From positions 248,001 to 312,000 of the forward strand of contig NZ_SJKB01000005.1 in NCBI RefSeq assembly GCF_004331465.1: a stretch of 64,000 bases of DNA. The letters are read 5' to 3'. A program made the position numbers and the translations under genes. Positions 51,973-60,524 of this stretch are shown here, one piece after another. Under the pieces are notes generated by a model. That model made no database searches and had not been told where the DNA came from. It saw only the letters and a list, made by a program, of their open reading frames with translations. Source of the DNA: Kribbella pittospori. Its GTDB lineage: Bacteria > Actinomycetota > Actinomycetes > Propionibacteriales > Kribbellaceae. Position 1 is the stretch's first letter, and the number at the start of each line of letters is the position of its first letter.

Positions 51973-53283
51973 TCACCCCCTCCTGGCGGTGGCTTGGCGG
52001 ATGTTGTCCAGGTGCTGCCGCATCAGTACGTCGAGACGCGGGGTCACCCCGGCGATTGCCTCGGGCACCGGAACCTGCCCGAGGAAGGTGCGAGGCAGGT
52101 CCTGACCGAGCAACTGCTTGACCTGGTTCCAGTTCGTGGTGACGTCGAACGGGTGTCCGCCGGCCACCTTGCCGGCCAGGACGTCCTGGACGATGCCGAG
52201 GTTGTCCGGCGGCGGCTGGAACGCGCTACCGGCGCTGAACCGCGCCGGGTTGTTCCGGCCGGCCTTCGCGTAGATGTCCAGAGCGCCCGTACTGGTCAGG
52301 GTCTTCAGCAGCTTCCACGCGAGGTCGAGATCGGCACCCTCGCGCACCCCCGATGGAATCGCGAAGCTCGAGCCTGACACCCGTGGCGTGCTGCCGGCGG
52401 CACCGGCCGGGAACGGGATGATGTCCCAGTCGAACTTGGCCTTGCGCACGTTGACGACCTGCCACGGGCCGTTCTGCATGAAGGCGACGTTGCCCTCCAG
52501 GAAGTTCGACAGGGAACTCTCGGTGACCAGGTTCTTGATCGGCGGCGTGACCTTGTCCTTGACGAACAGGTCGATGACGAAGTGCAGCGCCTCCAAGGCT
52601 TCCGGTTCGCCGAGGATGCTGCGGGAGGCGTCCTCGCTCATCACGTTGCCGCCGGCGCAGTAGATCCACGACACCAGGTCGTCGATCGCCGGTGCGCAGG
52701 TGAAGCCGTACTGGTCCGGCGCGTGGGTCAGCTCGACGGCCAGATCGCGGAAGGTTGCCCACGGCATCGGCTCGGTCCGGGACGGCAGCGCGATGCCCTG
52801 CTTCTGCAGGAGGCTCTTGTTGTAGTACATGACCGTCGGCGCGACGTCGAACCCGATCGCGTACGTCTTGCCGTTGAAGCTCGAGATCTTCTGGATCGGC
52901 TGGTAGAAGTCGTCCAGGTCGAAGTCGGAGTCACCCTCGATCAGGTCGTCCAGCGGCCGGTGCGCACCACGGGCGGCGTACGTCGGGATGAGCGTGCCGT
53001 TCAGCGCGGTCACCAGGCCGGCTGTCCCACTCACCAGTTGAAGGTCGAGCTTGGTCGGGTAGGGGCCGGACGGCGTCAGGGTCGGGACGGACTTCACCTT
53101 GAGCTGCTGCTCGACGTACGCGCTGAAGTCCTGCCAGACCTTCCGCTCCGCGGCGCTGCTCGACCACATGGCCCAGGTGGCCGACCCGGCCGGTGGACCG
53201 GACGAGCAGCCGGCCACGGCCAGCCCCAGACCGGCCAGGCCGCTCAATTCGAGAAAGCTGCGGCGGGACAGCTTCGTGCTCAT
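51973..53283 (-). CDS. Sugar ABC importer substrate-binding lipoprotein
   Basis: A 436-aa binding protein with a twin-arginine-type lipoprotein signal: SRRSFLELSGLAGLGLAVAGC, lipid Cys at about 26. The mature part fits family 1 sugar binders (GTLIPTYAARGAHRPLDDLIEG; FLEGNVAFMQNGPWQVVNV). The start is 10 bp after the enolase-superfamily gene stop. It supplies the permeases at 50176-51967. Confidence 0.92.
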   Translation of the reverse strand: MSTKLSRRSFLELSGLAGLGLAVAGCSSGPPAGSATWAMWSSSAAERKVWQDFSAYVEQQLKVKSVPTLTPSGPYPTKLDLQLVSGTAGLVTALNGTLIPTYAARGAHRPLDDLIEGDSDFDLDDFYQPIQKISSFNGKTYAIGFDVAPTVMYYNKSLLQKQGIALPSRTEPMPWATFRDLAVELTHAPDQYGFTCAPAIDDLVSWIYCAGGNVMSEDASRSILGEPEALEALHFVIDLFVKDKVTPPIKNLVTESSLSNFLEGNVAFMQNGPWQVVNVRKAKFDWDIIPFPAGAAGSTPRVSGSSFAIPSGVREGADLDLAWKLLKTLTSTGALDIYAKAGRNNPARFSAGSAFQPPPDNLGIVQDVLAGKVAGGHPFDVTTNWNQVKQLLGQDLPRTFLGQVPVPEAIAGVTPRLDVLMRQHLDNIRQATARRG

Positions 53284-53293
53284 GGTTGTCTCC

Positions 53294-54439
53294 TCACCGA
53301 TAGAGCAGGTCGATCGACTCGGCGCGGATCCGCTCCTCGTCGACCTGAACGCCCAGTCCAGGGGCGGTGGGGACCGTTGCGACGGCCTTGGTGATGCTCA
53401 GTCCCTCGACGTACAGATCGGACAGCAGCTCCGGCCCGTTGAGCTCGGCGGGAAGGGCGAGCTCGAGCTGACTGAACACATGCAGCGCGGCGGCGAAGGC
53501 GATTCCGCAGTCGGTGAGGCCGCTGGCGAGGATCTCGAGACCGCCGGACAGCGCGGTCTGGGCGGTCTTGAGTGCGTTCCGCAGACCACCTGACTTGCAG
53601 ATCTTGATCACGACCAGGTCCGCGGCATCCAGCCGGATCGCCCGGGCCAGGTCCTGCGCGGAGAAGCTGCCCTCGTCGATCGCGATCGGCAGGTCGATCA
53701 GTTCGCGCAGGCGCTGCATCGCGAGCGTGTCCGTGCTCGGCACGGGTTGCTCGACACAGTGGATCGTGTGGATGTCCCTGGTGGTCCGGTCGAGCAGCTG
53801 CCGCAGCGCGCTGGGGCGGTACGACTGGTTCGCGTCGAGCCACAAGGGCTTACCGCCGGCCACCTCGGCCACCGTGCGGATCGCCTCGGTGTCCGCGTCC
53901 AGATCACCCCCGATCTTGACCTTGTACGCCGGGTAGTCCGACGACTGAATGGCATGGTCGCGGACCGCCTCCTGGTCGCCGACCCCGATGGCCGAGCAGA
54001 GCGGGATCTCGTCGTACACCTTGCCGCCGAGGAGGGCGTGCACAGGGACACCGGCGAGCTTGCCGGCCGCGTCGTGCATCGCGACGTCGACGGCCGCGCG
54101 GGCGAACGGGAAGCCGTTCGAGACCGCGGGGCTGAGGCGCTTGGCGGCGCGCTGATGGAAGAGCTCGACGTCGAACGGGGTGAGCTCGAGCAGGATCGGG
54201 GCGAGGTGTCGCCTGATCACGACGGCCATCGTCTCGGCGGTCTCGTAGCTCCAGCTGGGCAGCGCTCTCTGCTCTCCCCACCCGACCACACCGTCCTCGG
54301 TGGTCAGCTTCACGAACACCACTGCGGCGGCCTGGTCCGGGGCGGCGCCGGGGGAGCCGACCGCTCCGCTGCCGAGCACGAACCGGCGGGCGAACGGCAC
54401 CGCGACCGGGAAGACTTCGACCTGGGTGATCCGGGACAT
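53294..54439 (-). CDS. Enolase superfamily enzyme, muconate-lactonizing (MLE) subgroup
   Basis: A 381-aa enzyme. Unlike the two copies at 33.5 and 36.0 kb it carries the MLE pattern: K173-x-K175 (YKVKI), metal ligands D202 (LDANQ), E230 (CVEQP) and D255 (AIDEG), and a Lys on the sixth strand (K279, VIKIC) instead of a His-Asp dyad. That subgroup includes cycloisomerases, o-succinylbenzoate synthase and dipeptide epimerases. Between a hydroxyacid dehydrogenase and a sugar importer, a cycloisomerase or lactone-forming role on an acid sugar is possible (inference). Confidence 0.85.
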   Translation of the reverse strand: MSRITQVEVFPVAVPFARRFVLGSGAVGSPGAAPDQAAAVVFVKLTTEDGVVGWGEQRALPSWSYETAETMAVVIRRHLAPILLELTPFDVELFHQRAAKRLSPAVSNGFPFARAAVDVAMHDAAGKLAGVPVHALLGGKVYDEIPLCSAIGVGDQEAVRDHAIQSSDYPAYKVKIGGDLDADTEAIRTVAEVAGGKPLWLDANQSYRPSALRQLLDRTTRDIHTIHCVEQPVPSTDTLAMQRLRELIDLPIAIDEGSFSAQDLARAIRLDAADLVVIKICKSGGLRNALKTAQTALSGGLEILASGLTDCGIAFAAALHVFSQLELALPAELNGPELLSDLYVEGLSITKAVATVPTAPGLGVQVDEERIRAESIDLLYR

Positions 54440-54451
54440 GCGGTCCTCCTT

Positions 54452-55477
54452 TCAGGCCGCGATCGACCAGGCTGCCGGATCGACGAAGCTGGGTCCGCGA
54501 GTGCCGTCCTCGAGCCACTTCAGGGCGTCGGCCAGCACGTACCCGGCGAGCGCGAGGTGACCTTCCGCGGTGTCGCCGGCGACATGCGGGCTGAGCAGCA
54601 GGTTGGACGCCTGGAAGATCGTCGCGTCGAACGACGGCGGCTCGGGGTCGTAGACGTCGAGGGCGGCGTACAGGCGTCCGTCCAGCACGTGGTCGAGAAG
54701 GGCTTGCTGGTCGATCGCGGGTCCACGGGAAGAGTTCACGACGACCGCGCCGTCGGGGATCCGCTCGATCAGCTCGCGGGTGATCATGCCCTTGGTCTCC
54801 GGCACGTTCGGGACGTGGATCGTCAGGAACGTGCTCTCGACCGTCTCCTGCAGTTGGGCGGTGCGGACGCCGAGCTGGTCCGCGCGCTCGGAGGTGAGGT
54901 ACGGGTCGTAGACGACGAGGTCGCAGTGGAAGGGTTGCAGGAGCGTGATGAGAGCGCGGGCCGTGCTGCTCGCGCCGACGATGCCGACCTTGGCACCGGC
55001 GAGTTCGTGCCCGCGGTAGTGGGTCTGCTTCCAGCCGCCCTGGCGGATCGCGTGGTCGAAGCGGGGGAGGCGACGAGCCAGGCTGAGCATCGAGGCGAGG
55101 CAGTACTCGCCGACGGACCAGGCGATGCGTGGGCCGGCCGAGAAGACGGCGACACCCTGGTCGAGGATGACCGGGTCGATCAGGTTCTTGACCGTGCCGG
55201 CCGCGTGCGCGACCACCTTGGGTCCGTTGCCGTCGGCCCACAGTTCCTTGCCGAGGTGCGGCGTACCCCAGCTGGTCAGGAGTACGTCGGCGCCGGCGAC
55301 CAGCTCGGGCACCGCTGCCGGGTCCAGCGCCGGTGGCTTGCCGGGCGCGGCCGGTCCGGCGGCGTGAGCGGACTGCGCCCAGACGACCTCGAACCGGTCC
55401 TCGAGCAGCCGGCGGGTCTGCGCGTCGACCACGTCGTCGGCGCGTTCGGGGGACATCAGGGCAACGAGTTTCGGCAC
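54452..55477 (-). CDS. D-2-hydroxyacid dehydrogenase
   Basis: A 341-aa NAD(P)-dependent dehydrogenase of the D-isomer-specific family. The catalytic Arg is in NSSRGPAID, the Glu in DVYDPEPP and the His in LSPHVAGDT. The nucleotide loop reads VGIVGASSTARALI, where the usual third Gly is missing, an oddity in the cofactor motif. GTG 55477 has GGAG seven bases upstream. It is the first gene of the operon and is divergent from a LysR regulator. It probably oxidises or reduces a keto acid formed downstream of the enolase-family enzyme. Confidence 0.87.
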   Translation of the reverse strand: MPKLVALMSPERADDVVDAQTRRLLEDRFEVVWAQSAHAAGPAAPGKPPALDPAAVPELVAGADVLLTSWGTPHLGKELWADGNGPKVVAHAAGTVKNLIDPVILDQGVAVFSAGPRIAWSVGEYCLASMLSLARRLPRFDHAIRQGGWKQTHYRGHELAGAKVGIVGASSTARALITLLQPFHCDLVVYDPYLTSERADQLGVRTAQLQETVESTFLTIHVPNVPETKGMITRELIERIPDGAVVVNSSRGPAIDQQALLDHVLDGRLYAALDVYDPEPPSFDATIFQASNLLLSPHVAGDTAEGHLALAGYVLADALKWLEDGTRGPSFVDPAAWSIAA

Positions 55478-55573
55478 CGTGGGGGCTCCTTCGCTTGGGC
55501 GTCGCTCTGACGGTAGGCGCTTTCCGTTATGCAGGTCCAAGCCCGATTTCGCATGAACCGATACCGTGCCGGT
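55478..55573. promoter_or_regulatory. Divergent promoter region, LysR and its target operon
   Basis: A 96-bp gap between the divergent starts. An inverted pair ATGC (55528) and GCAT (55550) flanks an interval in the usual place for a LysR recognition site. No stronger symmetry was seen, so the exact site is unresolved. Confidence 0.35.
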
Positions 55574-56461
55574 ATGGACCTCTCGCTCCAGCAACTGCGC
55601 GGCTTCGTCGCCGTCGCCGAGGAACTCCACTACGGCCGCGCCGCCCAGCGGCTGAACATGACCCAGCCGCCGCTGACGCGGCAGATCCAGGGCCTGGAGC
55701 GATCTCTTGAAGTACGGCTGTTCGACCGAACCGGTCGGGGCGTCCGGCTGACTGCGGCCGGCGACATGTTCCTGGAGCACGCTCGCCGGGTGCTCGCGCT
55801 GCTCGAAGTCGCTCCGGAAGCGACGCGGCGGGCGGCCGAGGGACAGACCGGGACTCTGCGGATCGCGTTCACCGCGATCGGGGCGTACGCGGTACTGGCC
55901 GACTTCCTCATCATGGTTGCGAAGCGGACTCCAGCGGTGACGGCCGAGCTCACCGAGTTGGTCAGCCCGTCGCAGTTCGAGGCGCTGGCGAACCTGGAGA
56001 TCGATCTCGGGCTGGTCCGGCCGCCGATCCCGTCGCAGTTCGAGTCGGTGTTGGTGCACTCAGAGGATCTGGTGGTCGCCGTACCGGCCACGCATCCGTT
56101 GGCGGAGGGGGACTCGCCGGTCGCGTTGGTCGAGGTGACGGACGGCTACATCGGCTACAGCCCCGAGGGATCGCAGTACCTGCACGACATCTGTGCGGCG
56201 ATGATCGGGATGGATCGGTACGCCGTGAGTCAGCTGGCCTCGCAGGTGCCGACGATGCTGGCGCTGGTCAGGGCCGGATTCGGGTGTGCGTTGATCCCGC
56301 GCTCGATCAAGGCGATGGGTGTCGAGGGGGTTCGGTACCGGGAGCTCGATCCGGCCGACGCGCACTCGGTGACCCTGCACGCCTGCTGGAGTCCGGACAG
56401 CCCGAACCCGGCTCTCCAGCGCCTGGCTGAGTCGCTTCGCGAGAACCCGCTGATGGCTTGA
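55574..56461 (+). CDS. LysR family regulator
   Basis: A 295-aa regulator with the LysR winged helix at the N-terminus (LQQLRGFVAVAEELHYGRAAQRLNMTQPPLTRQIQGLE, about 5-42) and a LysR substrate domain (about 90-290). ATG 55574 is chosen because the HTH begins five residues later. It is divergent from the hydroxyacid dehydrogenase-enolase-ABC operon and is its probable activator, with a pathway intermediate as co-inducer. Confidence 0.92.
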   Translation: MDLSLQQLRGFVAVAEELHYGRAAQRLNMTQPPLTRQIQGLERSLEVRLFDRTGRGVRLTAAGDMFLEHARRVLALLEVAPEATRRAAEGQTGTLRIAFTAIGAYAVLADFLIMVAKRTPAVTAELTELVSPSQFEALANLEIDLGLVRPPIPSQFESVLVHSEDLVVAVPATHPLAEGDSPVALVEVTDGYIGYSPEGSQYLHDICAAMIGMDRYAVSQLASQVPTMLALVRAGFGCALIPRSIKAMGVEGVRYRELDPADAHSVTLHACWSPDSPNPALQRLAESLRENPLMA

Positions 56462-56488
56462 CTTTGAGCACGCTCTAACTCATAGGCT
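56458..56488 (+). promoter_or_regulatory. Candidate sigma-70 promoter for the SDR gene
   Basis: TTGACT (56458-56463) and TAGGCT (56483-56488) are 19 bp apart. The -35 box overlaps the LysR stop. Transcription would begin close to the ATG at 56496. Confidence 0.35.
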
Positions 56489-56495
56489 GCGAAGC

Positions 56496-57446
56496 ATGAC
56501 AGCACAGCACAAGATCGGTTCGGGATTCGGGCACGACAGCACTGCAGACGACGTTCTGGCCGGCATCGACCTGACCGGCAAGCTGGCGGTCGTGACCGGC
56601 GGCTACTCGGGGCTCGGTCTGGAGACGACCCGCGCGTTGACCAAGGCCGGCGCGCGGGTCGTCGTACCAGCGCGACGACCCGCCGCCGCTAGGGAGGCGC
56701 TGGCGGACGTGCCGGGCGTCGAGATCGACGAACTGGATCTTGGTGATCTGGAGAGTGTGCGTGCGTTCGCGGAGCGGTTCCTCGCGTCTGGGCGCAGCAT
56801 CGACATCCAGATCGACAACGCGGCGATCATGGCCAGCCCCGAGACTCGGGTCGGTCCGGGCTGGGAAGCGCAGTTCGCCACCAACCACCTTGGCCACTTC
56901 GCGCTGGTCAACCGGCTGTGGCCCGCGCTGACGGCCGACGGCGGCGCACGCGTCGTGTCGGTGTCGTCGACGGGACACCGGCGCTCGGACATCCGGTGGG
57001 ACGATCTCGAGTTCCGGCAGGGCTACGACAAGTGGCAGGCTTACGGGCAGGCGAAGACGGCCAACGTGCTGTTCGCCGTCCAGCTGGATGCCCTCGGCAA
57101 GGATTCCGGCGTACGCGCGTTCGCGTTGCACCCGGGTGGGATCCTGACCCCGCTGCAACGTCATCTGACCCGCGACGAGATGGTCGGCTACGGCTGGATC
57201 GACGCGGACGGCAACCCGGTCGGCCAGGGTTTCAAGTCACCCGAGCAGGGCGCTGCGACTCAGGTCTGGGCCGCGACGTCGCCGCAACTCGACGGACTCG
57301 GCGGTGTCTTCTGCGAGGACTGTGAGATCGCGGAAGTCTCCACCGACGACAGCCCGGGCGTTCGTCCGTACGCCGTCGACCCGGCGTCGGCGGCCCGCTT
57401 GTGGACGGTCTCGGCCGAACTCACCGGAGTGAACGCCTTCGGGTAA
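56496..57446 (+). CDS. SDR family oxidoreductase (retinol dehydrogenase-like)
   Basis: A 316-aa short-chain dehydrogenase of the larger WWOX/retinol-dehydrogenase-like type. Cofactor site TGGYSGLGLET (about 35-45) with Arg residues following (PARRPAA), so NADPH is likely. It has DNAAIM in place of NNAG, VSVSSTGH with the catalytic Ser, and YGQAK for YxxxK. An extra C-terminal part ends in VNAFG. It lies 34 bp after lysR with its own promoter candidate. Substrate unknown. Confidence 0.88.
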   Translation: MTAQHKIGSGFGHDSTADDVLAGIDLTGKLAVVTGGYSGLGLETTRALTKAGARVVVPARRPAAAREALADVPGVEIDELDLGDLESVRAFAERFLASGRSIDIQIDNAAIMASPETRVGPGWEAQFATNHLGHFALVNRLWPALTADGGARVVSVSSTGHRRSDIRWDDLEFRQGYDKWQAYGQAKTANVLFAVQLDALGKDSGVRAFALHPGGILTPLQRHLTRDEMVGYGWIDADGNPVGQGFKSPEQGAATQVWAATSPQLDGLGGVFCEDCEIAEVSTDDSPGVRPYAVDPASAARLWTVSAELTGVNAFG

Positions 57447-57472
57447 GGTGGTCAGCACCGGAACAGCGGACG

Positions 57473-57554
57473 AAGGAGGTGGGACCGATCACCAGTCAGG
57501 CAGGTTGGTTGCTCCCGCCTCGAGTGGTCAGCGTCGTTCGCTGACTGTGGGAGC
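57473..57554 (+). promoter_or_regulatory. Candidate translated leader with hairpin before the PrmC-like gene
   Basis: AAGGAGG (57473-57479), the strongest ribosome site of this region, precedes an open frame ending TGA at 57544. It reads ITSQAGWLLPPRVVSVVR from ATC at 57488, or three residues more from GTG 57479, which overlaps the site. ATC sits at the ideal 8-nt spacing but is a very rare start codon. The peptide contains Pro-Pro, a known ribosome-pausing step. A perfect 7-bp hairpin (GTCAGCG 57527, CGCTGAC 57539) lies inside a wider pair, GCTCCC (57511) and GGGAGC (57549). CCCGCCTC at 57514-57521 can pair with the ribosome site. This is the layout of a leader-peptide attenuator. Confidence 0.5.
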
Positions 57555-57574
57555 CTCGTAGTCGAAGGGGTTCT

Positions 57575-58396
57575 GTGTCTGTTTCTTCTGTTCCATCATT
57601 TGACCTCGGCAGCGTTGTCGATCGGTTGCGCGCGGCCGGTTGCGTGTTCGCCGAGGACGAGGCGGCGATGATCGCCGAGACCGCTCGTGACGACGCCGAG
57701 CTCAGAGCCATGGTCGATCGCCGGATCGCCGGGCTGCCGCTCGAACACGTCCTCGGCTGGGCATCGTTCCGCGGGCTGCGGATCGCCGTTGATCCCGGGG
57801 TGTTCATTCCGCGCCGGCGGACCGAGTTCCTGGTGGCCGAAGCGTTGCGGGTGACCGCGCCGGGTGCCGTCGTACTCGATCTGGGGTGTGGCTCGGGTGC
57901 ATTGGGAGCGGCGATCGCGGCTGAGCAGCAGGTGTCCTTGTACGCCGCGGACATCGAGCTGGCCGCGGTTCGGTGTGCTCGGCGCAATCTCGTGCCCTGG
58001 CGGGGCTCGGTGTATCAGGGCGATCTGTTCTCCGCGTTGCCGGATGAGCTGCGCGGGCGGATCGACGTACTGCTGGCGAATGTGCCGTATGTGCCGACGA
58101 ACGAGATCCGGCTGTTGCCGCCGGAGGCTCGGTTGTACGAGCCGCATGTGACGCTCGACGGTGGGCCGGACGGGCTGACGACGTTGCGGCGGGTGGCCGC
58201 GGCGGCGCCCGAGTGGCTCGCTCCTGGTGGTCATGTGTTCGTGGAGATGAGCGAGCATCAGGCTCCGCTGGCGAGGGCGGTGCTGGCCGAGCACGGTCTG
58301 GCCGCCGAGATCGTCGCTGACGACGACCTCGGCGCGACCGTTGTGTATGGCATCAAACCCGCCGCTGCACGTGCAGGAGGTAGTCCCGCCGGTTGA
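57575..58396 (+). CDS. PrmC/HemK-related protein-(glutamine-N5) methyltransferase
   Basis: A 273-aa SAM-dependent methyltransferase. The N-terminal helical part includes the family segment RRIAGLPLEHVLGWASFRGLRIAVDPGVFIPRRRTEFLV. Motif I is VVLDLGCGSGALGAAIA (about 94-110), and the NPPY catalytic motif appears as NVPYVP (about 169-174). PrmC methylates Gln of release factors. This related group is shorter, has NVPY and an unknown target; rRNA or protein of the ribosome is plausible. The GTG start has GAAGGGG upstream, and the leader element precedes it. Its end overlaps the convergent ribosomal protection gene by 44 bp. Confidence 0.82.
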   Translation: MSVSSVPSFDLGSVVDRLRAAGCVFAEDEAAMIAETARDDAELRAMVDRRIAGLPLEHVLGWASFRGLRIAVDPGVFIPRRRTEFLVAEALRVTAPGAVVLDLGCGSGALGAAIAAEQQVSLYAADIELAAVRCARRNLVPWRGSVYQGDLFSALPDELRGRIDVLLANVPYVPTNEIRLLPPEARLYEPHVTLDGGPDGLTTLRRVAAAAPEWLAPGGHVFVEMSEHQAPLARAVLAEHGLAAEIVADDDLGATVVYGIKPAAARAGGSPAG

Positions 58397-60329
58397 GCGG
58401 GTCGTGGTCGGTGCGCGGGCGCTCCGGGATCGGTCCGGTGACCGGTTGGTAGCGCTCGAACGCCGACTCCAGCACGCCCTCGCCCCGGGTCAGGGCGGGC
58501 AACTGCTGCTCGAACTCGTACACGGCTGCCGCGGGGATTTCTCCTTCCAGGGTTGAGGTTTCCGCGGCCAGTGCCGGCACCTGCGGGATCGCGCGCAGGC
58601 GGGCCAGCGCGGCCAGGACGGCCCGGGTCGTGTCGGTCGGCATCTCCAGCCGGAACCGGTGCATCGGCTCGTGGACCTGGGTGCCGGCCTGTTGGAGCGC
58701 GGTCATCAGGACCAGGGGAGTGAGGTTCCGGAAGTCGCCCGCCGTACTCGACATGCTCTTGTCGAAGACGGCGTGCGCGTGGCTCTGCCGGGCCGAGTAG
58801 CCCGAGTGCGTCATCACCACATGCGCGTCCGGGATCTGCCAGCCGTGGATCGCCTGGTGGAGTGTCTCCCGGACGGTCTCCTCGACCGCCTTGATGAACG
58901 CGTACGGCATCGAGCCGAGCTCCACCTCGAGTTCGAACGTCACCCCGGTGTTCACCGGCGCCGGCTCGACCCGCAGGCCGACGGTGGCGAGGAACGGGTT
59001 CGCGTCCTTCTTGTTGAACTCCACCGCCGCGCCGGCGCCGAGCAGCCGCTCGATGCAGATCGTGGTGGTCTCCCGGAACTCGACGTCGATCCCGAACTCG
59101 GTCGCGAGCGTCGTCTGAATGACCTCCTTCTGCACCTCGCCGTACAGCGACACGTAGGTCTCCTGCCGCAGGTCGTCCTGCCGCAGGTTGATCAACGGGT
59201 CCTGCTCGGCGAGCTGAGACAGCGCCACCCGGAGGTTCCCCTTGTCCGACGGCCGTGCCGGCGAGATCACCGTCTCCAGGGTCGGCGGAGCGAAGAATCC
59301 GGTCGTGGTGGCGGGCGTCGGCTGGTCGGTGGCGGTGATGCGATCGCCGATCTGGATGTCGGCGAGGCCCCACAGCTTCCCGATCTGGCCGGCGTTGACC
59401 GCGAACGCCGTACCCTCGCCGAACACCTCGAGAGCGGTCAGCTTGGCCTCGCCCGTGTCGCCGAAGCGCAGCCTGTCGCGGACGTGCGCCGTACCGGAGA
59501 ACATCCGGACATACGCGACCTTCTCACCGGCTGGGCCGCGCTCGACCTTGAACACCGATCCGTCGACCCGCTCCTCGTCGTTGCCGGCCAGCGGGAGGAA
59601 CTCGCGGATGCCCGCGGTCAGGGCGTCGGTGCCGGCGCCGGTGATCGCGGAGCCGAAGTACACCGGGTGGACCAGCGCCTGCTTGGTCTGGCGGGCGAGC
59701 GCGCGGCGGAGAACGTCGTGCGAGAGCGCCTTCTCGTTCTCCACGAACGTTCGCAGCAGGTCCTCGTCGTTCTCGGTGAGCACTTCGAGCAGGGCGCCGT
59801 ACGGATCGCCGCCGTTGTACGGCGTGAACGTCGCCTCGCGGGTGCCGAGCCGGGTGGCCGATCCCATCGGGACGATGGCCGGGGTCAGCTTGTCCGCGAT
59901 CGACTTCAGTACGGCGTCGTACTGCGCGCCGGGCCGGTCGAGCTTGTTGACGAAGATCAGGGTCGGGATCTTCAGGCGCTGCAGCGTGCGCATCAGCACG
60001 CGGGTCTGCGCCTGCACGCCCTCGACCGCGGAGATGACCAGCACCGCTCCGTCGAGCACGCTGAGCGCGCGCTCGACCTCGGCGATGAAGTCCGGGTGGC
60101 CGGGGGTGTCGATCAGGTTGACGGTCACGTCGCCGATGGCAAACGAGACGACCGCCGACTTGATGGTGATACCGCGCTGGCGTTCCAGCGCGAGGGAATC
60201 GGTCTGGGTGCTGCCGTTGTCGACGCTGCCGATCTCGTCGATGACGCCGGCCGCGTAGAGCAGCCGCTCGGTCAGACTCGTCTTACCGGCATCGACATGC
60301 GCCAGGATCCCGAGGTTCAGTAATTTCAC
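58353..60329 (-). CDS. Ribosomal protection GTPase, TetM/OtrA-like
   Basis: A 658-aa EF-G paralogue. G motifs: G1 HVDAGKTS (about 11-18), G2 RGITI, G3 DTPGHPD (about 74-80), and G4 NKLD (about 128-131). Domains II-V follow, with the tetracycline-protection family pattern in domain IV (VMTHSGYSARQSHAHAVFDKSMSSTAGDFRNLTP). Such proteins dislodge tetracyclines or related drugs from the 30S subunit. The start is GTG 60329 (KLLNLGILAHVDAGKTSL is the family's usual N-terminus), with AAGGGA upstream. A 36-codon leader ORF overlaps the start. Convergent overlap with the methyltransferase gene is 44 bp. Confidence 0.9.
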   Translation of the reverse strand: MKLLNLGILAHVDAGKTSLTERLLYAAGVIDEIGSVDNGSTQTDSLALERQRGITIKSAVVSFAIGDVTVNLIDTPGHPDFIAEVERALSVLDGAVLVISAVEGVQAQTRVLMRTLQRLKIPTLIFVNKLDRPGAQYDAVLKSIADKLTPAIVPMGSATRLGTREATFTPYNGGDPYGALLEVLTENDEDLLRTFVENEKALSHDVLRRALARQTKQALVHPVYFGSAITGAGTDALTAGIREFLPLAGNDEERVDGSVFKVERGPAGEKVAYVRMFSGTAHVRDRLRFGDTGEAKLTALEVFGEGTAFAVNAGQIGKLWGLADIQIGDRITATDQPTPATTTGFFAPPTLETVISPARPSDKGNLRVALSQLAEQDPLINLRQDDLRQETYVSLYGEVQKEVIQTTLATEFGIDVEFRETTTICIERLLGAGAAVEFNKKDANPFLATVGLRVEPAPVNTGVTFELEVELGSMPYAFIKAVEETVRETLHQAIHGWQIPDAHVVMTHSGYSARQSHAHAVFDKSMSSTAGDFRNLTPLVLMTALQQAGTQVHEPMHRFRLEMPTDTTRAVLAALARLRAIPQVPALAAETSTLEGEIPAAAVYEFEQQLPALTRGEGVLESAFERYQPVTGPIPERPRTDHDPLNRRDYLLHVQRRV

Positions 60330-60393
60330 GCAGCTTCATGTCCCTTGAACAGGTGTGGATGGCTTGCACGGCGAACATGAAGCGAGGTCGCAT
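60283..60393 (-). CDS. Leader peptide ORF overlapping the ribosomal protection gene start
   Basis: A 36-codon ORF with AAGGAG seven bases before its ATG (60393). It begins MRPRFMFAVQAIHTCSRD and ends 47 bases inside the downstream gene, in another frame. Ribosomes on the leader would therefore run over the GTG start of the GTPase. The leader start lies in the loop of an inverted pair (60348-60420). Leader peptides before tetracycline ribosomal-protection genes are known in other bacteria. Whether this one is translated and regulatory is inference. Confidence 0.55.
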   Translation of the reverse strand: MRPRFMFAVQAIHTCSRDMKLREITEPRDPGACRCR

Positions 60394-60420
60394 GGCAGCT
60401 CTCCTTGGTAGACACCTGTT
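60348..60420 (-). promoter_or_regulatory. Long-range stem around the ribosomal protection leader
   Basis: Perfect 9-bp arms AACAGGTGT (60348-60356) and ACACCTGTT (60412-60420) enclose 55 nt containing the leader ribosome site and first 12 codons. Translation of the leader would melt the lower arm, giving a simple way to couple ribosome movement to expression of the gene downstream. Confidence 0.5.
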
Positions 60421-60524
60421 TCGGACGAGTTCGAGTACAGCAGCCTCCGGCCGACCCCGGCAAACGGTTTAGCCCTCCGCTACACCGTAGGGTCATCGCA
60501 TGCCCACTTACTCCTGGTGTGCGC

